From Puccinellia tenuiflora (taxonomy: Eukaryota > Streptophyta > Magnoliopsida > Poales > Poaceae), in the NCBI GenBank assembly GCA_012064385.1, contig QRDG01000402.1:697835-761834 (forward strand): a stretch of DNA of 64,000 nucleotides, given 5' to 3'. The position numbers were made by a program, and so were the translations under genes. The notes under the pieces were generated by a model that did not search any database, was not told the origin of the DNA, and worked only from the letters and a program-made list of their open reading frames with translations. Shown in pieces: positions 33,154 through 44,030 of the stretch. Numbering within the stretch: the stretch's first letter is position 1; every line of letters begins with the position of its first letter.

Positions 33154-35404
33154 TTCCATTTTTTTCCTTCATCATAACTTGTTTGCATGTAATCTCCTGA
33201 TTGTTTTGATATATTACTCGTGTTTTCCCCTGGATATATTTAGAGATATTGATTTATAATTTGTTTGAATTTCAATAATTGATGAAAGTGGGAAGCTATT
33301 AGCACTTTTTTTTTCAAATGCTCAGATTTGGATGCCGTCGAAATTTTTGAAGTTTTCAAATTTGAAGTTTGCTCATATGGCATAAGTAGTAAACGCTTAT
33401 TTTTTTGTGTAAATGTTGATATGTTTGTCATATTTTTTGAATACCGCGATGTGAGAAATTCAATTCTAAAGCTCTACACATGCAAAATTTGTGTAGATTT
33501 GATTATATGGAAATTTAAAAGGAGAAGTCTATATTTACAAATTGTTTAAATTTCGAAGTTGTTGAAAGTTGTTCGTATGTGAATTGTTTGTCTTGTGTTT
33601 TTTTAATGCTTAAATCTGAAAGGCATTGAAAATTTTAGAAATGTTCAAACTTACATGCCGCGCATGCGTGTTAAAATTTGGTAAAATTTTCCGGACTTTG
33701 TAGTGTGAAGTATTATCGGATGGAAATTAGCGCGGAGGAAACGAATTTGCATTCTTTCTTAAATATTTATGTAATTCATTTTATTTCGAATGTATTTCCC
33801 TTTTACAATTTTGTGGAATTTGGTTGCATTTGATTTGGAAGTGTTTGCAATCCTTTTTTTTTGTAATTTTTTATATTTACATTTAATTTTAATTCAATTC
33901 ATAAGCAAGCATCTAATTCCTTTTTTTTCGAAATTATTTCCCTTTTACAAATTTGTGAAATTTGGTTGCATTTGATCTGGAAGTGTTTGCAATCTTTTTT
34001 TTTCTTTGTAGTTATTTATATTTACATTCAATTCAATTAAGAAGCAAGCCATAGTGGTTGCATTTGATCTGGAAGTGTTTGCAATCTTTTTTTTTCTTTG
34101 CAGTTATTTGTATTTACATTCAATTCATTTAAGAAGCAAGCCATAGTTGGAGTAAATGAATTTGCATAGCCATAATTAGAGTAAATGAATTTGTATTTTT
34201 TAAATGTCCATCTAATCGATGGTTGTTTTTTTCTTTAAATGCAGTGTTTTTTTTTTCAAATTTATGGATTTTTGGTATCGTTTGATTTGGAAATGTGGCT
34301 AATCACATATATTTTTTGTTTCTTTTTTTGAAGTGGCTATTTTGGTTTTGACAAATTTTATAGAATTTAGTGTTAGTTGTTTTTGGGGTGTCGGTGTTAG
34401 TTGATTTTGGGGTGTATTTAAAAAGTTCAAATAGTTTTGAAAAAAGTTTTGGGTTTAGTGTTAAATGCTCGGTTTTCAAATTCTCGGTCCTGCAAGGCAT
34501 CAAATTTTTTTAAAATATTTGAACTTGAAATTTGATCGAACTCTATAAATAGTCGTCGTTTGTTTGTTCGTGTTAATGTTGACATGTTTGTCACATTTGT
34601 AAATACCTTGTATTTGGAAAGTTGCAAAAGTTTTGGAATAAGGGGAAAAAGTGCAAAAAAAAAAAAAACCGACGCAGCAGCCCAGCAGGCAGTCCTGCCC
34701 ACGTAGCGGCCCATCTGGCTAGCCCAGGCCCGCTGGGACGTCGTGCCGACGTCACCGGCTGCTGGAGTCGCCGCGGCGGTGTGGGCGACGCCGGCGTCGC
34801 ACCCGTGCGACCTAGGGCGCGCGAGTGGCCGCATCCGACGCGGCTGGTCGCGGGGTGCCGCAGGTGGCGGCGCCGCCTCGTTTTGGTCGCCGGAGCGTCG
34901 CCGGCGACGAACGGGCGCGGCAGAGGGCAGCGGAGACGGCGGCGGCGATTCCCGCGCAACGGCGGCGATTCGGCAAGCGAACCTCAGTGAGGAGGGAGAG
35001 GCGGCGGCGGCGGAGCCCGCCGTGAGCGTCGATCCGAGCGGGGAGCGGCGGATCGGCGACGGCGCGCGTCGGCGGCCGCGGCGGCGACCTCCGCGTCGCG
35101 GGAGAGAGAGGGAGGAGGGGGGCGGTCTGCGGACATTTTGCAGAGAAGCCCTCGTGTTTTTGCGAAATGGCGAACAGGTCCCTCGCTGCGTTAAAAGGTG
35201 GACTGCGGGTTCTATTTGTGGATCTGGGAAAGGCTTTTTTGCAAAAGCATCACCGACGCGTCCCTCAGGCCGTCGGATCGACGACGGACGGCCGGGATCG
35301 TGGCTACTGTAGTACTAGAAACTACAGTAACTACTGTAGCTAGAACAGTAGCAGGAGGCCTCCCAGCGCGAGAATCCGTCTGTCTTTTATATATAGATAG
35401 ATAG
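33154..35404 (-). other. 5' part of the Helitron
   Basis: 33.15-34.65 kb is T-tract rich, with a repeated block (TTTGGTTGCATTTGATCTGG, at about 33959, 34049 and in altered form 33819). 34.67-35.13 kb is GC-rich with CGGCGG repeats and open frames in several phases but no domain I recognise; it may be a captured 5' exon. 35.30-35.35 kb repeats CTACAGTA in both orientations. Confidence 0.5.
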
Positions 35405-35405
35405 A

Positions 35406-37068
35406 TGGATGATAGGTGTTGATGTTGTTGAGTGAAGATATGCTATCGATTTGGCAGTTTCTATTGCTATCCTCTGCCTATTGTCCCATGACAATGATTT
35501 TTCTTCTTTAACATGAAGATGATCATGAAGGGTTCCGTTGGATATGAACTCATAGACCAGCATTGGGACTTCTGTTTCAAGGCAGCAGCCATAGAGTTTT
35601 ACAACATTTCTATGGTTGATTTGTGATAGTATGGCAACCTCATTGATAAACTCCTCAATTTCTTCTTGAACCACCTTCTTTGGCTTTTTGATGGCTACGA
35701 CATGGAGGTCCGATAAAATCCCTTTATAAACGGTACCATGCCCACCACCACCAAGCTCTCGGGCTTCATCAAAATTGTTGGTCGCTTTCTCCAGCTCTTC
35801 CAAGGATATGATCATTCTTTCTGAAATATCTGCTCTCTGAGACACCAACTACTGCAACAATTTCCCACGATTTTTCTCAAAAAACTTCCGCTTCAAAATT
35901 TGAGCCCTTTGGTGTTTTAATTTGTTGGAAATGTAGAGTGCAAGGAGAACCAAAAGTATGAGGCCAGCCCCACTAGCAAGTCCTATAAGGGCAACCATAC
36001 CTGAACACGTAACAATTTTCAGTTATAGTAGAGGAAACAAAACTAAAGTGGAACATATGCATATAGATAGAAATGAGACCACCAAATTAGCAGGAACAAA
36101 TGTTTTTTTTTGGTAACATTGCATTTAGAAAAGGCAGAGTCAACTACGTACCATACTTGCAGCAAAAGTAAAACAAATACTATTAGCTAGTCCTCCCAAA
36201 CTCGTTGCAAAGTTAGCTCATGTACGTACCTTTCGAGAGTTTCCGGCGACCTGTGCAGCCGCCGTCGACGGTGTATGGGTTGCCGCGGTAGCCAACGATG
36301 CAGTGGCACGTGTAGCCACTGATCCCTGGTTCGCAGCGGCTGTTCTTGCTTTTACAGATGCCGTGGGCTACCTCGGCAGGACAGATATTACTACTCTGAT
36401 GCTCCGGTAACCTGCCGCCCGCCTGTTGTTGTAGGATCTCCCAGTCTAGAACGATGGGAAACTCCAGCGCCGATCTGGTCGATTTTTGCTGGAACTCGTG
36501 CCGCAGCTGGTCGGTGACCTTCTGCCTGTGGAACCACCCCACCTCCGCGACCAACACGTTGATGGGTCCATCCTTGGCGCCGTTCGGGTCGAACCAATTG
36601 AACGTTAAGGATATCTGCATGCCGGCCTTTGACCTGGAGATGAGTGCCTGGCACCAACCCACGCCGTAGCATTTCATGGCGCCACCAATCGACGCCTCTA
36701 TGATGGTGCCATTGTCATTCAGGGAGCACAAGGAGGAGCAATTACCACTTAGGTAGGTCCGGGGCACCGGCAGCGAACTGTCGGCTACCTCCAGCCTCGC
36801 GTGCACATTGCGCCCAATGAGATGAGCTCGTTGCGGGTGGACACACAGTATGGTACTAAGCGTCCCGTGAAGCCGTCCGAGAAATAGAAGCCTGATATAA
36901 TTGGTGCCACACGAGCCTCCACGAAACCGAAGGTGGTGACGCTTATCAGGCCGCCTGTCCTGATGACGCGAACAGTGGTGTTCCCCAGGGAGATGTTGAC
37001 GACACGGAAGGTGCCGTAGTCGAGCAGTAGACGCGGCTGCTCGTGGCACGACCACGTCGCCACAGGAC
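35406..37068 (-). pseudogene. Wall-associated kinase, 5' half
   Basis: Two minus-strand exons remain: 37068-36230 (extracellular) and 36000-35406 (membrane helix and kinase N-lobe), joined in phase. The first has PRLLLDYGTFRVVNISLGNT, CSSLCSLNDNG, CYGVGWCQ and an EGF-like end (CEPGISGYTCHCIVGYRGNP), the usual GUB_WAK and WAK layout. The second has helix GLASGAGLILLVLLALYI, then ELGGGGHGTVYKG (P-loop), HVVAIKK (ATP lysine) and YLHSTTSTPIIH. Damage: a deletion after CGDVVVP near 37030, a 1-bp frameshift near 36820, TAG at 35851-35849 where Gln is expected (KLLQ*LVSQRADI), and the Helitron. These kinases link pectin sensing to signalling; this copy is dead. Confidence 0.9.
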
Positions 37069-37792
37069 CTGTTGCACGGCGTTCCTGGTGATTAAAAGAA
37101 ATAATAAAAAGAATGAAATAGTAAGACTACTCTCCGTGGACTGGCGTTTGTTATTTTTTTACTTTTCTGGTCTACTCATTTCAGAAGAGACTCGAGAAAC
37201 AAAAGAAAATAAATTCACAGTGATAAGAGCATTAAAATGTATAGTTTCAGTTCACCAAACTAAATAAATGTAAAAAAATAAAATTGAAGAAAAATATATC
37301 AAAAGCACACTTGGTAAAATTATCATTTGCACAGAACACAAACAACTGTTGCACTTTTTGAAAATGTGCCGCTAGTGTATTTAAGGCGCAATCGCCAAAT
37401 AAGATAAAGAAGGAATGAAATATATAAATAAATAAAACTTATTAAGTAGTGTACAAAAATAATTTTCACATTTAAGTACCATGCATGTTGCACGTTATAA
37501 AACACGGGTCGTCCATTCCAAACATATATAGCTAATTATATGTAAAGCGCATTGGTCCAATTTTTATAAAAAAATATAGAATAATACAAGAAAACAACAA
37601 AACTAGTTGCACATTACAAATATAATGGTTTTGCTTTAGTTACGCAATCATTGTGGATTAGAAGTACAACTAATGAGTAAAAAAGGTAACAAGTGATTTC
37701 CAATAAAAAACCAAGAGGGGAAACAAATTCACTAAAAAATGAAAAAATAAGGGAAAGTCGACTAAGGGAAGGTCGCAGTTAGTATGGCTCAC
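37069..37792. other. AT-rich spacer between WAK pieces
   Basis: No exon or transposon end recognised. Confidence 0.5.
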
Positions 37793-37941
37793 CAGGCAGG
37801 TACAAGGAACTGGTGCAACCACCTGGCAGGGAGGGGTTGCCGTGGGTTCCTGTTGGGCAATGGCACTCAAACGATCCATCCGTGTTGGTACAATCACCGT
37901 GGCAATTGACATCTTGTGGGTGGTTGCATTCGTTAACGGCG
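37793..37941 (-). pseudogene. Isolated EGF-like exon of another WAK gene
   Basis: The minus-strand exon encodes VNECNHPQDVNCHGDCTNTD, then SFECHCPTGTHGN..PGGC, a calcium-binding EGF domain with six cysteines. It has an acceptor AG before it and a GTGAGC donor at 37792. In WAK genes this exon follows the GUB_WAK exon, but here it lies 5' of one. It is therefore the remnant of a second, upstream tandem copy whose kinase exon has gone. Confidence 0.75.
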
Positions 37942-37949
37942 CTCCAGGC

Positions 37950-38290
37950 AATTCATGAGTTGGTACAAGTTAATGGTTAGTTGTTGTCTTCCTAAGGCTA
38001 GGCGCGAGCTCTCCTTTTGCTGTGTGAGTGCTCTTGGTGTTGTGTTGCTTGGTTTTGCCGGATATAAGGTGTTTCCGATGGTCTTGGGCCTAGGGACTCT
38101 TGTTTCCGGCTCCGATGATGTGCCTTAATTCCTTTAGAGTGTTGAGTGGTTTTGTCGGTTCCCGTGAATTAACCGTGCGATGTATGGGGTTTGGGTCCGG
38201 TTTCCCTTTCTAAACTGGACCAATTCTTTCTTCTATAATGCAATGCGGGAACTCCCCGCCCTCTGACGAGGTTTCGTCAAAAAAATGAAT
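37950..38290 (+). mobile_element. Probable 3' end of a non-LTR retroelement
   Basis: The sequence ends CTGACGAGGTTTCGTCAAAAAAA (38258-38285, given here as core GACGAGGTTTCGTC plus A-run), preceded by a TG-rich 3' UTR-like stretch typical of plant LINE tails. A possible imperfect duplication (ATTCATGAG before, ATGAATGAG after) flanks it. Confidence 0.4.
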
Positions 38291-39970
38291 GAGAAGAGAT
38301 TGACATAATTATTTTGTAGCAAGGTTTCTTTTTATTATTCAAAAATACAAAAGAAAGAAGCATCTAAGAAGAAGAATGAAAAACGACACTCATAATCGGG
38401 CATGCTCAAAAACTAGCTCTGCGACGACTTCATCAAGGTTTGTGCTAGAGAACATATATAGACATCACCCATTAAAGTTATACAATCTCCTACGGAAGGC
38501 CCTCATATTATAAAGTACACCCGGCCTCAACGCTAACAGAAATAATTAATTATTGGAAGTTGGGAACACCATACATGAAAAATGGGAACCTTCTTCATGA
38601 AAAAGTAGATAATTGTGCATGTGTTTCAATAGTTATCTTCAATATATATTTCATTCATTCACATTTAGTATTAATTATCTAACGTTTATCCATATTTACA
38701 AGGTTCAAAAAAGAGCTGAGCGCTAAGCGAGCGGTGAGGCTCAGCCTAGAGGAACTACTGCTTAGGCGTGCTTAAGCGCCGCTTAAGCGTTCAGGGTAAA
38801 AGCGTACGGACAGGAGTAGGGAGACCATAATTCTGGAGCAGTCTGTACCCTGGACAGAAAATAGGAAGCAATTTTAGACATAGATAAGCCTAAAATACTT
38901 GTATTTTTATACCCTAAACATGTAATGCTATATTTTGAAGGAAGAATGTGAACTATGTACAGAGAGAAGCCTCTCTGCTAGGTGCCAGCACACCCAGCAG
39001 CACACAGCCACTCACGCATGGAACAAGCCTGTCTGCTATACGCGCATCTAGGCACCCAACACACACAGCCTCACACCAAATCGACAGCAGCTCCACGACT
39101 CTAGCATAACCCGCCACACACAAGCTGCTCCGCCTCCAAACTGAAAGAGAAGGAGCGAGCAGAGGAGTAGGATTACCCGGGGAGGCGAGGTTACATCGGC
39201 GCGAGGAGGGGCGGAGGAGAGGGGCAGGGATGGGCGGTTTCATTGTCCTCGCTCGCTCGGCTTCCTGGTTTCTTAGCGTTGCGAGGAAGGAAGAGGAGCA
39301 GAGTAATGGGAAAGCTCCAAAGCACGCCAAGCCAAGCACGTAAAACAAAACCGACGACGACTGCCAACATACCGGCTACCGGCTACGAAGCAAAGTAGAG
39401 GCTTTACAACCGGAGCAAACCGGAATGGAAAGAAGCAGAGCCTCTAAAGCCACCGGAGCAAACCGGGAACAAACTGGAAAGAGAGAAAGGAAGGCAAAGA
39501 GAAGCAACCGGCAAACACCAGAGCAGGTAAGACAAAGCAGTCCGGTGCACGTCACTCAACCAATAGCATGCGCACACGTCAAAGGAGTAGGGCGATGTGG
39601 CGGTCCAGGATAGGCTATCGGGAGGCCAACGGCTGAGCGAGCAGGAATCCCACGAACTTTATTATAGTGTAGTATGAGAGAGTGAGGGTGTGAGAGCGTG
39701 CCTCCAAAGACCAAATTATGCCTCAAAGAGTCTCCCTGGTAGGTGGTGCCCAAAGGACAAGGAGTGACCCACATGGCCTATTCTACACTATTTGAGGTGA
39801 TGCTGAAATGACACATATGAAATGTGTATAGTGAGACTATTGATCAACAGTGCCAGACTACAGTGCCAGACTATTGGAGCGCAGTGTCCCTGTAGTTGCA
39901 TGGCCATAGTGCCTACTTGTCGTGTCTGACGGGACGCGTTGTTGATTTTGGGCAACAGACCCATATGTGG
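38291..39970. other. Intergenic DNA without recognised genes
   Basis: 38.3-38.7 kb is AT-rich. At 38715-38800 several AAGCG/CGCTT inverted words (GCTTAAGCGCCGCTTAAGCG) resemble a degraded small transposon. 38.95-39.75 kb has GC-mixed open frames with no domain. Confidence 0.4.
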
Positions 39971-39974
39971 AGAG

Positions 39975-40215
39975 GCGAGCTGGCCGGGGCAGCAGGCTCG
40001 AGCGCCCGGCTGACTGGGAGCAGCCAGACGGGGGAGCTAGCTGGAGCAGCCGGCCAAGGAGGTGCAGTTTGCAGGGGAGCCAGCTGGAGTAGCCAGCCAA
40101 GGAGGTGCAGCCGGACGGACGAGCCAGCCGGAGGAGCCGGCCGGAGGAGCCAGCCAAAGGAGGGATCCGGCCGAAGGGGGAGCTAGCTGGAGGGGCAGCC
40201 GGCCAAGTCGTCCTG
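39975..40215 (+). repeat. Imperfect minisatellite (AGCCAGCTGGAG type)
   Basis: About eight imperfect units of 24-35 bp mix GAGCCAGCYGGAG, CAGCCGGCCAAG and GGAGGTGCAG. Confidence 0.7.
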
Positions 40216-40528
40216 CTTTGAGTGAGCAGCGGCCGTCCCTCTTCTATTGACTCATTTCCATTGACTTGTCGACTTTTTGACTTGGGAGTTGGGACTACCG
40301 GAGGTCATCCCCCGACAACACCTAAGTACCGTCACGGCGCCGTCCACCCGGCTTACAAGGGACACATGGCCAACTTCTTCACCGATTGTCAAGTTTTTTC
40401 GAGTGTGTTTTGGGAATATTACCGAGTGTCGCATCTTTGCGATTATCTTTTTGGTACACTCGGCATAGGGAGTCCTTTGACGAGTATTTTCCCAAAATAC
40501 TTGGTGTACATCCCCTTTGCTGAATGTT

Positions 40529-41439
40529 TTTTTTTTTTGAAGTAAATACGTATATATTAAGCAAGCAGCATACAGATTACAACATACGTACATACGGAAG
40601 AGGCAGATCGATCCAAAAGTATCCGACGCGCCGAACAAAATACAGAAAGAACCCAAGAAGAAGTCGAAATTACAACGAGGTCCTCCGAGCTTTCTGCACC
40701 ACCAGCACGGAAGCAGCCATCTTCTCCGACGCCGAGACGCCGCGGGGAAGAGGAGCAACCACCAGCAAACCAAAGGCCGAAGTAGCCCCATCGCCAAATG
40801 GCTTTTAAGACCCCGAGAAGGAGTACCCAGGGTACCCACCTATCGCTGTGGCGTGCGGGGCGGGGGCGTGCCCCGAGCTGAACATCGACCACCAGATCCG
40901 GCCACACCCGTCGCCGCCGGCGAGGAGAAGAACCAGATCCGGCAACCACGCACCGACGAACCTGCACGGACGTCAAGAACTTCCGGATCCACACCAGCCA
41001 TAGCAGACCGGCGGCTAAGACTCCGGCACACCATCTTCCTCTTTCCCACCGACGCTGGAGACGACGCCGGCAAGACGCGGCCGAGAGGAAGAAGCAAAAG
41101 TCCATAACAGGGACGTCGCCGCGCCGACGACCCTGCCTAGACAACGGGGCTCCGCATCCCCGTGACATCGCCGACGACGACGCCAAGATGAAGATCCGGA
41201 GCAGAAGACTCGCGATGGCGGCGTCCGTAGATCCCACCACCCGAAAACCTAATAGAATAGCTAGACCTAGCTACCTATATACAGATCCGGCGAACCAATC
41301 CGCCCCCCTCCCCTCTCCGACGGCACCGAGGCCGACGGGAGAGAGGAGGGCGGCGGAATCGACCGCTGGAACTTGGTCGCCCTCTGGTCGCCTTTCCGGT
41401 TACTGTAGAGAGGGGAAAGGGAAGGAGAGGGGAAAGTGC
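40529..41439 (-). mobile_element. Short non-LTR retroelement with 18-bp target duplication
   Basis: TCCCCTTTGCTGAATGTT stands at both 40511-40528 and 41440-41457 and brackets a 0.91-kb insert that starts with a T-run (poly(A) on the minus strand). The minus strand ends ..GTTGTAATCTGTATGCTGC..TTAATATATACG before the A-tail. No reverse transcriptase is present and the 5' half is GC-rich like a LINE 5' UTR. It looks like an internally deleted or LINE-dependent element. Its few bases of T-run are shared with the duplication, so the edges are uncertain by 2-3 bp. Confidence 0.85.
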
Positions 41440-41457
41440 TCCCCTTTGCTGAATGTT

Positions 41458-42276
41458 GGGGCTGCATCCCGCAGCCCCTCTTCTTCTTCCAACTCTCTCT
41501 ACATCTCTTGTTTCTCTCCAACAAAAGAACACCCACGCACGCATACACCAAGGAAGAAGAACACACGAAGCTTTGCCCAGCCCACTCTTCCTTGATGAAC
41601 AACAAGAGACTACATTGTTTTTGCCTCAGCCCTCACGGCTTCCTTTTCCATTAACTCAAGCAACATATTTATGCACGAAGGTTGGGCACTGCCATGCCAC
41701 TCACGCCACTATCCTGACCCATAACTCCACTAATCACTTCCTATTTACATGCACGTACAGCAGCACTTGCACGCCATCCACTCAACGGCCACACGATCTG
41801 GCCATCATGCAATACACTCACACCTTAGCAGCTAACACCTCGCATGCAGCTAATATCCTAACAACCTACGACTAGAAGAGTGACCGATTCACTCGGTCCT
41901 CCATGACCACCCCGAACCAAATGGATTAGCTCCAAACCTTCATGCGTGTCCGCCGCACGGCACATCGGCATCTCGCCGTGCTCACCGCATCGCACGGCAG
42001 CCTGGCATCTCGCCTCTTTGACGCACAGTTGAAGCTCCACCGGCCAACAGTGTCCTAGACCTCTAATGCATAATGAAAACAAACTAATATGCAAATACAA
42101 ATCAAGATTAATGCTAACACTGAATATCAGCGTTTGACACTCGGCAAAACCCGATCATACATGAGAAGATCGATACTGCAATAAACAGTGTGTGCACGTG
42201 TTTGATTGTGAAGAAGACAATGTTAGCTCTGTACTGCTGACAACACGGAAGAACCTTTGACTCGCCAGTGTGTCCT
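41458..42276. other. Intergenic DNA
   Basis: The left flank of the preceding insertion (40375-40510) and this stretch have CACTCGGC-type words seen in old CACTA relics, but no ends. CT-rich 41470-41520 looks like a leader sequence without a gene. Confidence 0.35.
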
Positions 42277-42317
42277 TTTTTATTCGAAAAGGGGGTGCGG
42301 ATCCCCGACCTCTGCAT
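42277..42317 (-). mobile_element. 41-bp extreme LINE stub with 13-bp target duplication
   Basis: GCCAGTGTGTCCT occurs at 42264-42276 and 42318-42330. Between them is a T-run and GAAAAGGGGGTGCGGATCC.., a LINE 3' tail in minus orientation truncated after about 40 bp. Confidence 0.75.
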
Positions 42318-42330
42318 GCCAGTGTGTCCT

Positions 42331-43204
42331 ACTGGAGTGGAGACTTGGTCACGAGATCCACGCGCGTCCTGCTAGGTACGTACTTGAAACCTTGAGATCG
42401 ATCTCCCGGCCGGCCTTGTGTGTGAAGCTAAGGATCGATGCAGTTAATTTGGACGGATCACACAGCTGTAATCATAGTGGCCGTATGTGAACCATTGACG
42501 CCGCATGCATCGACGACGAATCTTGAGCTGCTGGATGCTCTCGTATCGTACCTCGCCGAGACCCTAGTTGTTCTGATCGATCATGGCTTCTGCCGGCTGC
42601 CGCGTTGTCTGCTGAATGTGCCCAGTCGTCGTGCAATCGGTCGTCTCCGGTCGGTCTACGTGTAGTACAATCATCGGCGCGTGGTCCGGAGGTCGCTCTG
42701 ATTTGATCGAGGGTACCTACAAGCTAGTTGGAGATGAGAGCATAGTTTGGACGAGAGTACTTTGTCCAAGCACTTTTCAGACCTTCATTCAAGATGTGGA
42801 TGCTCACCGACAAGGGCGACGTGTACATCCATGGCTGGGTCGCCGTCCTCATGGCATTTCTTTGCTCATGGTCACGGAAGTAAACTGTTTTTCACAAGTC
42901 ACCTGAGGACAAGAGCCCCGTCGCACACTTTACCGCGCATTCGGGTGATAAGCGACGTAGCCAGCGAACTAGATTCTGATGTCGCAAAGTTAAAAATGTT
43001 GGCCGTGCACTGCTAGCTAGCTAGCGGCCACATGCGTCAGACTGGAGAGCTACACACATGATCTAACATCGCATTTGCGGTGAGCACATGTTGGCAAGTA
43101 AGTATTGTAGTGGACTCGTAAAAAAAAAAGTATTGTAGTGGAGAGCCCAAGTCATCTTTATCATTGCCAGACGACGTACGGACGAAGTGTCGTATGGCTA
43201 GTGA
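42331..43204. other. Intergenic DNA left of the MULE
   Basis: Open frames are short and lack domains. A near-repeat AAGTATTGTAGTGGA occurs at 43100 and 43129. Confidence 0.45.
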
Positions 43205-43213
43205 TGCGAGCGA

Positions 43214-43463
43214 GTGAAAATTGACGAAACTGACCATGTGGGCAAACTTTAGCACAAAATGAACTCAATTCGAAAAAAAATTCAAAACTAACCCTTTTGG
43301 GCAGCGCCTTACAGCAGGGAGCTACCCTCAATAGGGTAACGCCCCAGGCTGTGGCGCTGCCGTCCCTGCCAGCGTGGCAGTGCGGGCCCATATTCGTTTA
43401 GGTAGCGCCCCAGCCTGGGGCGCTACCCTCTGAACGGTAGCGCCGGGGTCGGGGGCGTTGCCC
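43214..43463 (+). repeat. Left TIR of the MULE
   Basis: About 250 bp, matching the right TIR apart from one 35-45 bp GC-rich segment missing here. It contains palindromic GGTAGCGCCCCAGCC words and lies upstream of the PMD gene, so it probably acts as promoter. Confidence 0.9.
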
Positions 43464-44030
43464 TCCCAAACTTAACCGCCCGGACCCTCTGCCCGAGTCA
43501 CACTTACCTGTTCGTCCCGAAGAACACAGAAGGGCGGCGCGGACCTCTATCTCTCCCCCTCTCAGATCCTCCTCCCAAATCGGCCAGATCTGAAGACTTT
43601 CTTCGTGGATTTCGTGCTCTACCACTTTCTCAAGGTATTCTCCTTCGATCCCCTAAATTTCATCCGGAATATGTGTCACATTTGGCCTATTTTTACAGTT
43701 TTAGGTGAAACCCTAGTTCATCCTAGATTACGAATTTCGGACGGAATATTGCAAATATTGTTAGTGCTCTAGCATCTGTACATCACTTGCAATCTTTAGG
43801 CTTGTGTAATGATTTTTTTTAATTTTATTAATCCGGTTAGCTTAGCTCTACTAGATGCATGTCAAATATTAGTGCAATATATGTGGTAGAAATATTAGTG
43901 CAATATTAGCTTAGCTCTACTAGTTGCACCGAAGGATGGATTGCGTATTAATGTTGGATTGCATATTATGAGAATTTATATAGATTTGCTCTCTCATATT
44001 CATATTTCTTGGATCTATAAAAAATATAGG

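Larger units (their letters stand above)
21534..35405 (-). mobile_element. Non-autonomous Helitron inserted in the WAK kinase exon
   Basis: On the minus strand the element begins TC (35405-35404: TCTATCTATCTATATATAAA) after host A and ends CTAG (21537-21534) before host T, the standard Helitron A|T target. Ten bases before the end is a 7-bp hairpin. No target duplication exists, as expected. Removing it restores the kinase frame exactly. It encodes no Rep/helicase. Without the nested retrotransposon it is about 3.26 kb: AT-rich T-tract DNA (21.55-22.5 and 33.15-34.65 kb) and a GC-rich block (34.67-35.13 kb) that might be a captured gene piece. Autonomous helpers would have to act in trans. 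Confidence 0.92.

Noticed and set aside
34591..35312. Arg-rich overlapping frames in the Helitron
   Set aside because: High-GC composition gives open frames on all phases; no domain seen.
38715..38800. AAGCG inverted words as a MITE
   Set aside because: No defined ends or target duplication.
40557..41240. 227-codon minus-strand frame in the short retroelement
   Set aside because: No reverse transcriptase or gag motif; likely UTR-type GC-rich sequence.
42430..42910. Open frames near 42.4-42.9 kb as a small gene
   Set aside because: Short overlapping frames in different phases, no domain, no splice pattern.
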